Positions 29,964-37,574 of a stretch of DNA of 64,000 nt are shown piece after piece. The translations under genes and the position numbers were made by a program. Below the pieces are notes generated by a model. That model saw only the letters and a program-made list of their open reading frames with translations. It searched no databases and was not told the origin of the DNA. Within the stretch, counting starts at the first letter, position 1. Each line of letters begins with the position of its first letter. The stretch is from NCBI RefSeq assembly GCF_007786455.1, contig NZ_VNJK01000001.1, positions 2,440,074 to 2,504,073 on the forward strand, read 5' to 3'. The stretch comes from Paenibacillus agilis. GTDB lineage: Bacteria > Bacillota > Bacilli > Paenibacillales > Paenibacillaceae.

Positions 29964-30167
29964 TCAATCCTCGTCTGCTGTCGCAGGTGCAATATGAGCG
30001 GATGCCCCTTGTGCACCCTGAGAAATGCCTTGAGCTGTACCCTGTGCAGACAATTCCGAAGCAAACTCGGATTGTGTCTCTTCAATATTTACGCCTGGAA
30101 ACTTATTTAATTTCGTAGATTGTACTTCTGCTTTGGATACTTGATTGCTGGAATGTGTTTGTGTCAT
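29964..30167 (-). CDS. Gamma-type small acid-soluble spore protein-like
   Basis: 67 residues from ATG 30167; GGAAGG lies upstream at a somewhat long distance. The composition is rich in Gln, Ser, Ala and Gly without hydrophobic core, and the segment QSEFASELSAQ matches the TEFASET signature repeated in SspE-type gamma SASPs. These proteins serve as amino-acid stores in spores and are cut by the GPR protease at that motif. Only one copy of the motif is present, and the protein is shorter than Bacillus SspE. A sigma-G-like promoter is visible upstream. Confidence 0.55.
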   Translation of the reverse strand: MTQTHSSNQVSKAEVQSTKLNKFPGVNIEETQSEFASELSAQGTAQGISQGAQGASAHIAPATADED

Positions 30168-30212
30168 ATTCGCAGATCCATCCTTCCATGAAGTAAATTA
30201 GATTCCGTACAT

Positions 30213-30241
30213 TAGGATGGACTCCTTGCTCCTATTTATAC
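30213..30241 (-). promoter_or_regulatory. Possible sigma-G promoter of the spore protein gene
   Basis: Leftward: GTATA (30237-30241), 17 bases, CATCCTA (30213-30219), close to the sigma-G consensus of GHATR and CATWHTA. The -35 box overlaps the stop of the adjacent glycosyltransferase gene. Confidence 0.4.
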
Positions 30242-31447
30242 TTTAGAAAATAAAGACATGACATGCTTCGCAGCTGCATGGTGACCACCAGCTTCACGGA
30301 AAGAATCCCCGATCTTCTTAGCGTTCTCTTTATAAGACGCATCGTTTAGTACTTGGAGCAAAGCGGACTTTAAGATCTCAGGTGTAAGACTGCCCTTGTC
30401 TAGCATGATTCCTGCTCCTAATTCTTGAACCCGAGCTGCCACATATGGCTGATCTGCACTTAAGGGAAGCATAACAAGTGGAACATTGTAATAGAGCCCT
30501 TCACTTGTACTATTCATGCCAGCATGTGTAATAAAAGCATCTGCATGCTGAAGAACTTCCAATTGCGGGACATACGGTTCAATTATAAATTGAGGAGGTA
30601 TGCTGTCGCTTATCTCGCTTAAATCGGTATCTTTGCCGCAAGACAGTACAAATTGAGCGGGGATATCTTTAAAGGCTTCAAAACAAAGTTTATAAAACTC
30701 TATATCTTTATTTAAAATGGTACCCATGGAAATATAGACGACTTGTTCATAGTTGGAATGAAGTTGTTCGAGCGGGAAATGAGGAGCATCTTCACGAGAT
30801 GCAATGGAAGGGCCCGTATATACATAGCTATCGTCAATCAAATCTGCGTAGGGTTGGAAGTAACGGCTTGTGAACACAATTTTATGCTGACCGATCATTC
30901 CAGCTATATCTTCAAAGGATGGTACATCAACATGAAGTTCCGCAGCGACTTGCTGGGCAGCATTCATAATTCTTTCGCATAGAGCGGCAACATCATAATC
31001 ACCTGGGTCTATTGGCGGCATTTCTTGAACTGCTAATGTAGGAACAACAAAATGTGTAAGTGAGCAAATGGATGGGATGCCCAGCTTCTCGGATAAAATA
31101 TGACCACCCCAGCCGAACATGGAGTCAAACATAAGGAAGTCAAAGGACTCATCTTTCGTTAGCCTCAAAATATCCGGAACACTGTGCTCGATAAAGCCAC
31201 GCAGCATAAATTCCGTGAATTGGAGCGGGTGCTTAACATCTGTCAGACTAAATCCTAGCTCCGCAAGGGCCTGCTCATTTAACTTGTACGGCAGAAACTT
31301 GGCCCCAGTAGAGGTAATCTTATTGCGAAACTCCTCTGTACACATGTACACGACTTCTTCTCCGTTTTCAACAAGCTGCTTTACAAGCCCTAATGTAGGA
31401 TTAACGTGACCTTCTGCTGCAATGTTAACATAAAGTATGCGTGCCAT
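30236..31447 (-). CDS. MGT/YjiC-type glycosyltransferase, copy 1
   Basis: ATG 31447 with GGAGGTGGAG upstream; 403 residues. Family GT1 macrolide/flavonoid glycosyltransferase: the N-terminal Rossmann half has GHVNPTLGLVKQL with the catalytic His, and the C-terminal half has FITHAGMNSTSEGLYYNVP, the UDP-sugar binding signature, then LSADQP. It should move a sugar from a nucleotide sugar to a small hydrophobic acceptor. It is the last and only ATG-initiated member of four tandem paralogues (30.2-35.9 kb), each with its own leader. Self-protection or detoxification is a plausible role but is not shown. Confidence 0.9.
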   Translation of the reverse strand: MARILYVNIAAEGHVNPTLGLVKQLVENGEEVVYMCTEEFRNKITSTGAKFLPYKLNEQALAELGFSLTDVKHPLQFTEFMLRGFIEHSVPDILRLTKDESFDFLMFDSMFGWGGHILSEKLGIPSICSLTHFVVPTLAVQEMPPIDPGDYDVAALCERIMNAAQQVAAELHVDVPSFEDIAGMIGQHKIVFTSRYFQPYADLIDDSYVYTGPSIASREDAPHFPLEQLHSNYEQVVYISMGTILNKDIEFYKLCFEAFKDIPAQFVLSCGKDTDLSEISDSIPPQFIIEPYVPQLEVLQHADAFITHAGMNSTSEGLYYNVPLVMLPLSADQPYVAARVQELGAGIMLDKGSLTPEILKSALLQVLNDASYKENAKKIGDSFREAGGHHAAAKHVMSLFSKV

Positions 31448-31471
31448 TTACTCCACCTCCATAATTTTGAT

Positions 31472-31531
31472 GAGGCAAGCTCACATCTGCACATCCTATT
31501 GAACTTTCATTAATAACGTGATCAAGCCCCC
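31472..31531 (-). promoter_or_regulatory. Conserved 5' leader element, glycosyltransferase copy 1
   Basis: Read leftward: GGGGGCTTGATCAC, a 33-base loop region, GTGAGCTTGCCTC, then the ribosome site. Compared with copies 2-4 the outer pairing changes from GGGG/CCCC to GGGG/CCTC, which keeps pairing through G-T. Confidence 0.6.
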
Positions 31532-31572
31532 ACCATTCAAATGCTTGCATTGGATAATATCTCCATATGTCA

Positions 31573-31602
31573 ATGATAAATGATGTTGAATATATGAAGC
31601 AA
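31573..31602 (-). promoter_or_regulatory. Promoter of glycosyltransferase copy 1
   Basis: Leftward: TTGCTT, 18 bases, TATCAT. The position relative to the leader matches that in the sister genes. Confidence 0.5.
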
Positions 31603-31670
31603 TATGATCACCCCCATTTTGCGCACTGATTTATGTTATATTGCGAAAATGTTCACAATCTAGCAATTAA

Positions 31671-31706
31671 AAACGGCCACCCTCGCTTAGAAGGCAGCCT
31701 TCGTTT
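31671..31706 (-). terminator. Terminator after glycosyltransferase copy 2
   Basis: Leftward: AAACG, AA bulge, GGCTGCC, loop, GGGTGGCC, GTTTTT. Stem includes two G-T pairs and ends in a T run. Confidence 0.75.
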
Positions 31707-31721
31707 AAAGTATTAGACCTT

Positions 31722-32930
31722 TTAAACTTTTGAGAACAATGACACAATGCGATTCGCAGCTTCTTGATAGCCACCTGCATCCCGGAAAGAGTCTCCGATT
31801 CGATTAGCGCTCTCTTTATAAGAAGCTTCATTTAGCACTTTCAGCAAAGCAGCCTTCAACAATTCAGGAGTAAGGTTATTTTTATCAAGTGCAATCCCTG
31901 CTCCTAGCTCCTCTACCCGTTTCGCTACAACCGGTTGATCGGAGCTTAATGGGATCATAACAAGTGGGACATTATAATACAAAGCCTCACTTGTACTATT
32001 CATACCCGCATGTGTAATAAAAGCATCCACTCGCTGTAAAATTTCCAACTGTGGAACATAAGGCTCAATGATGAAATGATGAGGAATGCAATCGCCTAGC
32101 GGATCTAAATCCGTGTCTTTGCCACAGGACAACACAAATTGAGCTGGAATGTCTTTAAAGGCTTCAAAGCAAAGTTTGTAAAATTCCACGTCTTTGTTCA
32201 AAATCGTACCCATCGAAATGTATACGACTTGCTCATAACGGGAGCGAAGCTGCTCAAAAGGAAAATCAGGAGCATCTTGACGAGGTATAATGGAAGGGCC
32301 CGTAAATATAAAGCTATTATCAAGCTTATCCGCGTCAGGTTGGAAATATCGGCTGGTAAATATGAGCTTATATTGCCCGATTTGGCGTGAGACCTCTTCG
32401 AAAGAAGGAACATCAACGTTGTATTCGGCCCCTATTTCTTGTGCAGCATTTGTAATTCGGTCACGTAAAGCATCCATGTCCAAATCAATAGCATCAGACG
32501 GCATTTCGAAATCTGGTACATTCGCGATAACAAAATGTGTGATCGAGCAAATCGATGGAATACCGAGCTTTTCTGCTAAAATATGACCTCCCCAGCCAAA
32601 CATGGAGTCAAATAGGACGAAGTCAAAAGATTCGTTCTTTACAAGCCTTAATATTTCAGGAATATGAGGCTGAATAATGCCGCGTAACATAAATTCAGTG
32701 AACTGCAGTGGATGTTTGACTTCTGTAGGACTAAAACCTAGTTCTTTAAATATTTCCTCATTCAATTGATACGGCAGGAATTGGGCTCCGGTCTGCGCTA
32801 GCTTGTTCCGATATTCCTCCGTACACATGTAGACAACTTCTTCACCATTCTCAACTAACTGCTTCACTAATCCTAATGTCGGATTTACGTGACCTTCTGA
32901 GGGAACGTTTACATACAGTATGCGTGCCAC
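31722..32930 (-). CDS. MGT/YjiC-type glycosyltransferase, copy 2
   Basis: GTG 32930 start after the shared GGAGGTGGAGTAA box; 402 residues. Same architecture as copy 1: GHVNPTLGLVKQL near the N-terminus and FITHAGMNSTSEALYYNVP near residue 310. The nucleotide-sugar half is nearly identical among copies. Differences concentrate in the acceptor-binding region around residues 140-190, so the paralogues may prefer different acceptors or be recent duplicates drifting apart. Independent promoter, leader and terminator. Confidence 0.9.
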   Translation of the reverse strand: MARILYVNVPSEGHVNPTLGLVKQLVENGEEVVYMCTEEYRNKLAQTGAQFLPYQLNEEIFKELGFSPTEVKHPLQFTEFMLRGIIQPHIPEILRLVKNESFDFVLFDSMFGWGGHILAEKLGIPSICSITHFVIANVPDFEMPSDAIDLDMDALRDRITNAAQEIGAEYNVDVPSFEEVSRQIGQYKLIFTSRYFQPDADKLDNSFIFTGPSIIPRQDAPDFPFEQLRSRYEQVVYISMGTILNKDVEFYKLCFEAFKDIPAQFVLSCGKDTDLDPLGDCIPHHFIIEPYVPQLEILQRVDAFITHAGMNSTSEALYYNVPLVMIPLSSDQPVVAKRVEELGAGIALDKNNLTPELLKAALLKVLNEASYKESANRIGDSFRDAGGYQEAANRIVSLFSKV

Positions 32931-32953
32931 TTACTCCACCTCCGATTATTTTC

Positions 32954-33014
32954 GGGGCAAGTTCACTTCTACCTATGAAGTTGTAATTCTCAATCTATGC
33001 GTGAGCAAGTCCCC
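32954..33014 (-). promoter_or_regulatory. Conserved 5' leader element, glycosyltransferase copy 2
   Basis: Leftward: GGGGACTTGCTCAC, a 34-base loop region, GTGAACTTGCCCC, then GGAGGTGGAG. Outer GGGG/CCCC and inner TCAC/GTGA can pair, leaving ACTTGC and ACTTG as an internal loop. Confidence 0.65.
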
Positions 33015-33051
33015 AGCTTCTAGATACAATTATGGCAATGACCACCATACT

Positions 33052-33080
33052 ATGATAGATCAGCTTGAAGGAACGATCAA
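33052..33080 (-). promoter_or_regulatory. Promoter of glycosyltransferase copy 2
   Basis: Leftward: TTGATC, 17 bases, TATCAT. Both boxes and the eight bases around them are the same in copy 3. Confidence 0.6.
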
Positions 33081-33132
33081 CCTCATCACGCTCCTCACTG
33101 TCATTGCCTCATTTATGTAAAGGAATATAAGC

Positions 33133-33168
33133 AAAATGGCTATCTCCCTTTTAATAGGAGACAGCCAT
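33133..33168 (-). terminator. Terminator after glycosyltransferase copy 3
   Basis: ATGGCTGTCTCC / GGGAGATAGCCAT stem with a short A/T loop, then TTTTGC leftward. Confidence 0.75.
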
Positions 33169-33187
33169 AGATGTTCACGATGTGCAG

Positions 33188-34399
33188 CTATACTTTCAAA
33201 AATAAAGACATCAAACGATTGGCAGCTTCTTTATAGCCACCAGCCTCGCGGAAGGAATCCCCGATTTGTTTAGCCTGCTTTTTATACGACTCCTCTTGAA
33301 GCACTTGTAGCAAAGCGGATCTTAATCCTTCAGGAGTAAGGCTATTCTTGTCCAAATAAATTCCCGCTCCTAACTCCTCTACCCGCTTAGCCACTATGGG
33401 TTGATCCGAAGTTAGTGGTATTGTGACAAGCGGCACATCATAATAGAGCGCTTCACTAGTACTATTCATACCAGCATGAGTGATAAAAGCATCCACTCGT
33501 TGCAAAATTTCTAATTGGGGAACATAAGGTTCGATAATGAAGTTAGATGGGATACAATCTCCGATTGGATCTAGGTCAGTCTCCTTGCCACAAGATAATA
33601 CAAATTGAACCGGAATATCCTGAAAGGCTTCGAAGCAGAGCTTGTAAAATTCCACATCTTTATTCACTATAGTGCCCATGGAAATGTATGCGACTTGCTC
33701 ATATCGGGATCGAAGCAGTTCAAATGGAAATTCAGGAGCGTCATGACGAGGAGTAAGGGAAGGTCCAGGTAATATAAAGCTATCATCTAGCTTATCTGCA
33801 TCTGGATGGAAATAGCGGCTCGTAAACACTAGCTTACTTACGCCATGATGGAAAAATACATCTTCAATTGCTGGAATGGTAACTTGATACGTATTGGCAA
33901 TTCTCTCTAACGTACTTGTTGTCTGTTTATGCAGCGCTTCAATATCCAAGTCGCCATGAGCATCTGCGGATTCTTCGAGTTCCAGCGGTTCCGTAAAAAC
34001 AAAATGTGTAATTGAGCATATGGCTGGAATTCCAAGTTTCTCTTCTAAAATAGATCCACCCCAGCCGAACATCGAATCATAAATAAAGTAATCAAATGAT
34101 TCATTCTGCACAAGCCTCAATATTTCAGGGACATGGGGTTCAATAATGCCACGGAGAATAAAATCGACGAATTGAAGCGGATGCCTCGCTTCTGTAGGCG
34201 TAAAACCAAGTTCATCAAATAAATTTTCATTTACTTGATAGGTTCGAAACTCCGCCCCAGTCTGTTGAATCCTCTTCCTATAACCTTCCGTGCACAGATA
34301 AACAACTTCTTCTCCGTTGTCGACTAGCTCCTTCACTAATCCGATTGTCGGATTAACATGACCTTCTGAAGGAATGTTTACATACAGTATGCGTGCCAC
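33188..34399 (-). CDS. MGT/YjiC-type glycosyltransferase, copy 3
   Basis: GTG 34399 start with GGAGGTGGAG; 403 residues. GHVNPTIGLVKEL and FITHAGMNSTSEALYYDVP place it in the same GT1 family as its neighbours. The middle part (about 140-200) is the most divergent of the four and carries an extra acidic stretch (LEESADAHGDLD). Same promoter and leader arrangement as copy 2. Confidence 0.9.
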   Translation of the reverse strand: MARILYVNIPSEGHVNPTIGLVKELVDNGEEVVYLCTEGYRKRIQQTGAEFRTYQVNENLFDELGFTPTEARHPLQFVDFILRGIIEPHVPEILRLVQNESFDYFIYDSMFGWGGSILEEKLGIPAICSITHFVFTEPLELEESADAHGDLDIEALHKQTTSTLERIANTYQVTIPAIEDVFFHHGVSKLVFTSRYFHPDADKLDDSFILPGPSLTPRHDAPEFPFELLRSRYEQVAYISMGTIVNKDVEFYKLCFEAFQDIPVQFVLSCGKETDLDPIGDCIPSNFIIEPYVPQLEILQRVDAFITHAGMNSTSEALYYDVPLVTIPLTSDQPIVAKRVEELGAGIYLDKNSLTPEGLRSALLQVLQEESYKKQAKQIGDSFREAGGYKEAANRLMSLFLKV

Positions 34400-34422
34400 T
34401 TACTCCACCTCCATCAATGTAT

Positions 34423-34484
34423 GGGGCAAGTTCACTTTTGCATATCATGTTGTAATACCAATTCTATTCGTGAGCAAGTCTCCC
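34423..34484 (-). promoter_or_regulatory. Conserved 5' leader element, glycosyltransferase copy 3
   Basis: Leftward: GGGAGACTTGCTCAC, a 34-base loop region, GTGAACTTGCCCC. The outer stem has a one-base interruption relative to copy 2, while the CTTG internal-loop sequences are unchanged. Confidence 0.62.
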
Positions 34485-34521
34485 ATCTTTCTAGCACTTC
34501 AATGTAAATAGTCACCATATT

Positions 34522-34550
34522 ATGATAGATCAGGTTGTAACGATGATCAA
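34522..34550 (-). promoter_or_regulatory. Promoter of glycosyltransferase copy 3
   Basis: Leftward: TTGATC, 17 bases, TATCAT, followed by AATATGGTG. Confidence 0.6.
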
Positions 34551-34612
34551 GCTTATCACTATGAATTGCTCTCCATGCTCCATTTTCTAGCATGGGAATT
34601 GTTGACAGATAG

Positions 34613-34641
34613 AATAGCCATCCCAATTAGGGGACAGCCAC
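34613..34641 (-). terminator. Probable terminator after glycosyltransferase copy 4
   Basis: TGGCTGTCCC / GGGATGGCTA with a 6-base loop and several G-T pairs; the T run is weak. It occupies the position of the better terminators after copies 2 and 3. The rest of the 331-base gap holds the copy 3 promoter and leader and no gene. Confidence 0.45.
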
Positions 34642-34730
34642 CGTTATGATCAAATATAGCATTTCTTGTTATTTTATCTTGGACATGAAGTAGTAATAAT
34701 GGTTCATAGTAGCTTACAAGATTCTATTTG

Positions 34731-35945
34731 TTACACTTTCGAAAATAGAGACATAATACGATCAGCAGCCTCTTGATATCCACCAGCACTTCGGAAAGAA
34801 TCTGCAACCATCTTCGCACGCTGTTTATAAATTGGAGTATTTAACACTTTCAGCACTGCCAATTTAAGCATTTCAGTTGTAAGTTTCTCTTTGTCTAACG
34901 TAATAGCGGCTCCTAACTTCTCTGCCTGCTGTGCTACAGCTGGCTGATCTGAGCTTAGTGGAATCGCGACAAGCGGCACACTATAATACAAAGCTTCGCT
35001 TGCACTGTTCATGCCTGCATGGGTAATGAAAGCATCTGCTCGCTGAAGAATATCCAACTGAGGAACGTAAGGCTTAATCATAAAATTATGAGGGATATCC
35101 TCTCCGAGCGTGGACAAATCTGTATCTCTTCCGCAAGCTAAAACAAATTGAGCCGGGATGTCTTTAAATGCTTCAAAGCAAAGTTTATAGAATTCGATAT
35201 CTTTATTCAAAATGCTGCCCATGGAAATATAAACGACTTTATTATATTGCGAGCGAAGTTGTTCAAGTGGAAACAATGGATCATCAGGGCGCGGTGAAAT
35301 GGAAGGGCCGGTAAAGATGTAGCTATCGTCATACTTTTCCGATTCGGGTTGGAAATAGCGGCTTGTAAATACGACTTTCAGTTGACCATACTGACGAGTA
35401 ATATCATCTAACGTAGGTACAGCCACATTGCATGCTAACGCTACCCTTTCCGCTGTATCCGTTAATCTCTCGCATAGAGCTTCAACATCAAGGTTATCGT
35501 CTGCTTCTTTCATTTTAATAACATGGGATACAGGCTTATCAAATACAAAGTTTGTAGCGGAGCAAATAAGTGGGATACCTAGCTTCTCTCCTAATATAGC
35601 CCCACCCCACCCAAATAAGGAATCAACAATGACGTAATCAAAGGAATCATTTTCAATTAATCGTAACACTTCTGGAATAATGGGTTCAATCATGCCTCGG
35701 AGTACAAATTCGGTGAGGTGATGTGGATGTGTATATTCGGTTGGACTAAGGCCAAGTTCTACAAATAGTTGTTCATTGATTGGATAGGCTCGGAATTCCG
35801 CCCCTGTCTGGGCCAGCCTATGTCGAAATGGTTCTACGTTCATGTAAACAACTTCTTCTCCGTTGTCGACTAGCTGCTTCACCAATCCTAATGTTGGATT
35901 CACATGACCTTCTGCTGGAATAGTTACGTATAACACCCGTGCCAC
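34731..35945 (-). CDS. MGT/YjiC-type glycosyltransferase, copy 4
   Basis: GTG 35945 start with the shared GGAGGTGGAG; 404 residues. GHVNPTLGLVKQL and FITHAGMNSASEALYYSVP. It is the most upstream member of the tandem array and differs most in the C-terminal 80 residues. As in the other copies there is no signal peptide, so it acts in the cytoplasm. Confidence 0.9.
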   Translation of the reverse strand: MARVLYVTIPAEGHVNPTLGLVKQLVDNGEEVVYMNVEPFRHRLAQTGAEFRAYPINEQLFVELGLSPTEYTHPHHLTEFVLRGMIEPIIPEVLRLIENDSFDYVIVDSLFGWGGAILGEKLGIPLICSATNFVFDKPVSHVIKMKEADDNLDVEALCERLTDTAERVALACNVAVPTLDDITRQYGQLKVVFTSRYFQPESEKYDDSYIFTGPSISPRPDDPLFPLEQLRSQYNKVVYISMGSILNKDIEFYKLCFEAFKDIPAQFVLACGRDTDLSTLGEDIPHNFMIKPYVPQLDILQRADAFITHAGMNSASEALYYSVPLVAIPLSSDQPAVAQQAEKLGAAITLDKEKLTTEMLKLAVLKVLNTPIYKQRAKMVADSFRSAGGYQEAADRIMSLFSKV

Positions 35946-35968
35946 TTACTCCACCTCCATTAATTTAT

Positions 35969-36027
35969 GGGGCAAGTTCACTATGTAATTCTAGTTGAGG
36001 AGCATCCTATAACGTGAGCAAGACCCC
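35969..36027 (-). promoter_or_regulatory. Conserved 5' leader element, glycosyltransferase copy 4
   Basis: Leftward: GGGGTCTTGCTCAC, a 32-base loop region, GTGAACTTGCCCC. The loop sequence differs completely from copies 1-3, while both arms are kept. Confidence 0.63.
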
Positions 36028-36059
36028 GTTTCCATAAGCAATGTTGAAGACGCTCCTAG

Positions 36060-36088
36060 AGCATATATCAGTTCGGGCATATGTTCAA
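36060..36088 (-). promoter_or_regulatory. Promoter of glycosyltransferase copy 4
   Basis: Leftward: TTGAAC, 17 bases, TATGCT. From here to 36352 I see no supportable gene; the short open frames in both directions look random or are decayed sequence. Confidence 0.5.
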
Positions 36089-36352
36089 GCTTTCCAATAA
36101 TCGAAAACACAAATCTCCATTTACAGAAAAATCCACTTCAATATAACTTCAGATCGCCTCCCCCACGACAATGGAGGGAAACAACTCCAGCGGTTGTGGA
36201 AATGTAGTAGATAGCCGAAACCGACGGGGGAAGAATTTATCGAAACACCAAATGAAGAGGTTTGAGCCTGCCAGGCCGTATCCTATATACTCGCGAGTAA
36301 AACATAGAAAAAATGCATCTATTATTGGTAAAAATGAAAAGATAGTCTTGAT

Positions 36353-36854
36353 ACGCCGCGGCAGCTGACGTTCGAGCAGGAAGAGCAATTCAAACATACG
36401 GTGATCAAGCATTTCTCCGCATGAGATCGGTTTACCTCCAAATTTAACTGGACGCTGCATTTGAAGGTACATCAAATGCGAATTTCAATTGACATACTCG
36501 CTTCAAGGTGCTGCCAATTGGGCAAACCGACTGAATAGCGAATCATTCCCTCGACCAGCAAACTATCGGGGCGTGAAACTACTGGCTACACACAATTATG
36601 AAACGGGTTAGATTCTTTGGACCGAAGATGAGCAATATAATGCCGAGACTTTTTCAACTTTTTTCCGATAGATCCTTTGTGCCTAACTAATCAGAAAAAT
36701 CGTGATGGTGTTGGATAACGTCCGGATTCATCATACTCGTTTTTGCTGCAGCCTTTCAGGGTGAGAACCAGAATCGGCTAGAATTGGTTTTGTTATCACC
36801 GTACAGACCGAAAATAATCTGGTTGAAATGGTTACAGTCCCTCAACAACGTGTT
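36353..36854 (+). pseudogene. Decayed IS630-family transposase
   Basis: Three rightward reading-frame pieces match an IS630 transposase in order. At 36353-36440: TPRQLTFEQEEQFKHTVIKH followed by a stop, then a NWTLHLK piece. At 36690-36740: IRKIVMVLDNVRIHH, the DxxxxHH part of the DDE core. After a frameshift, at 36741-36854: ENQNRLELVLLSPYRP and then WLKWLQSLNNVLN. The middle of the gene and its start are missing. The sequence ends where the racemase remnant begins, so it marks an old insertion and deletion. Confidence 0.8.
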
Positions 36855-37358
36855 GAATTGACCACGGCATAACTCTTTATAAATAATGTGGTGAACCTTT
36901 CCCTGTCTTCTTTTTCAGTTACGATAATGTTTATTTCATAAAACTCTTCCCCTGATAACAAAAAATCTTCTTCCATCGCATAAATAGTGTCTAGTAACAT
37001 AGCTTTTGTAGACCCGCCTTTTTAATCTGATTGGCAGTTGCATCTGCAATTTGGAGGACAAGAATTGTAATCTTCTCCACAACTGCTTCGTTGGCCTGGT
37101 GCATGGTATCGGCTACGATTAAAATAAAGCCGCCCCTGCCCGCCGTTGAGCTCTGGCTGTTTCGTCTAAACACTCCCCCGCACCTTCCCAGTCATCCTAT
37201 GTCTTAAAACGTGCAATTTCATCAAAATCAACACTGTGCATTATACACTTTGCGTAATGCAGCCCGCCTAGCCTCTGTTTCACTTGTTCAATGAAGATAT
37301 GGTAGTATTGTATGGAACATTCCTAGCTCATCCAGCTATTGAAACCAATCATTTTTGT
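36855..37358 (-). pseudogene. Decayed copy of the Asp/Glu racemase gene
   Basis: Leftward translation follows the intact racemase (23383-24078) almost codon by codon: HSVDFDEIARF, DDWEGAGE, ADTMHQ and LQIADATANQIKKAG. At least two Trp or coding positions are now TAG stops, one directly after MS near the start and one after ARFKT, and there is a frameshift after the ADATANQ segment. The original start codon is CAA. The last ~65 residues are missing at the junction with the IS630 remnant. Similarity continues upstream to about 37.5 kb, matching DNA beside and within the end of the kinase-like gene, so a segment was duplicated. Confidence 0.85.
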
Positions 37359-37574
37359 ACCTATTTGATCTGTTCAAGCTACGAAACAAAACTGGAAGAA
37401 TCTAATTAGTTTTTTTCGTTACCATTATTTCTTAGCTTGAGGTTATCAGCTACTTTCACAGAAACAACAGACCTAGTCAATACTTTTTAATCAATTTGTA
37501 CAGCTCGCTTGTGGGCACATCTCGTGAGAAGGGATATCGGTCGAACATTAGTAGGACTCAAACCCTCTAAAATC

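Noticed and set aside
34432-34626. Short leftward ORF covering the leader of glycosyltransferase copy 3, a possible leader peptide
   Set aside because: No ribosome site, and the other leaders do not encode a similar peptide; the shared feature is at RNA level.
31472-36027. T-box or other known amino-acid riboswitch reading of the glycosyltransferase leaders
   Set aside because: No AGGGTGG-type T-box antiterminator sequence, no specifier loop, and no competing terminator between leader and ribosome site.
36149-36475. Leftward 108-codon frame left of the IS630 remnant
   Set aside because: It overlaps, antisense, the recognisable transposase remnant and has no motif of its own.
36991-37173. 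60-codon frame as an independent small gene
   Set aside because: It is the central piece of the decayed racemase copy, bounded by stops and a frameshift.
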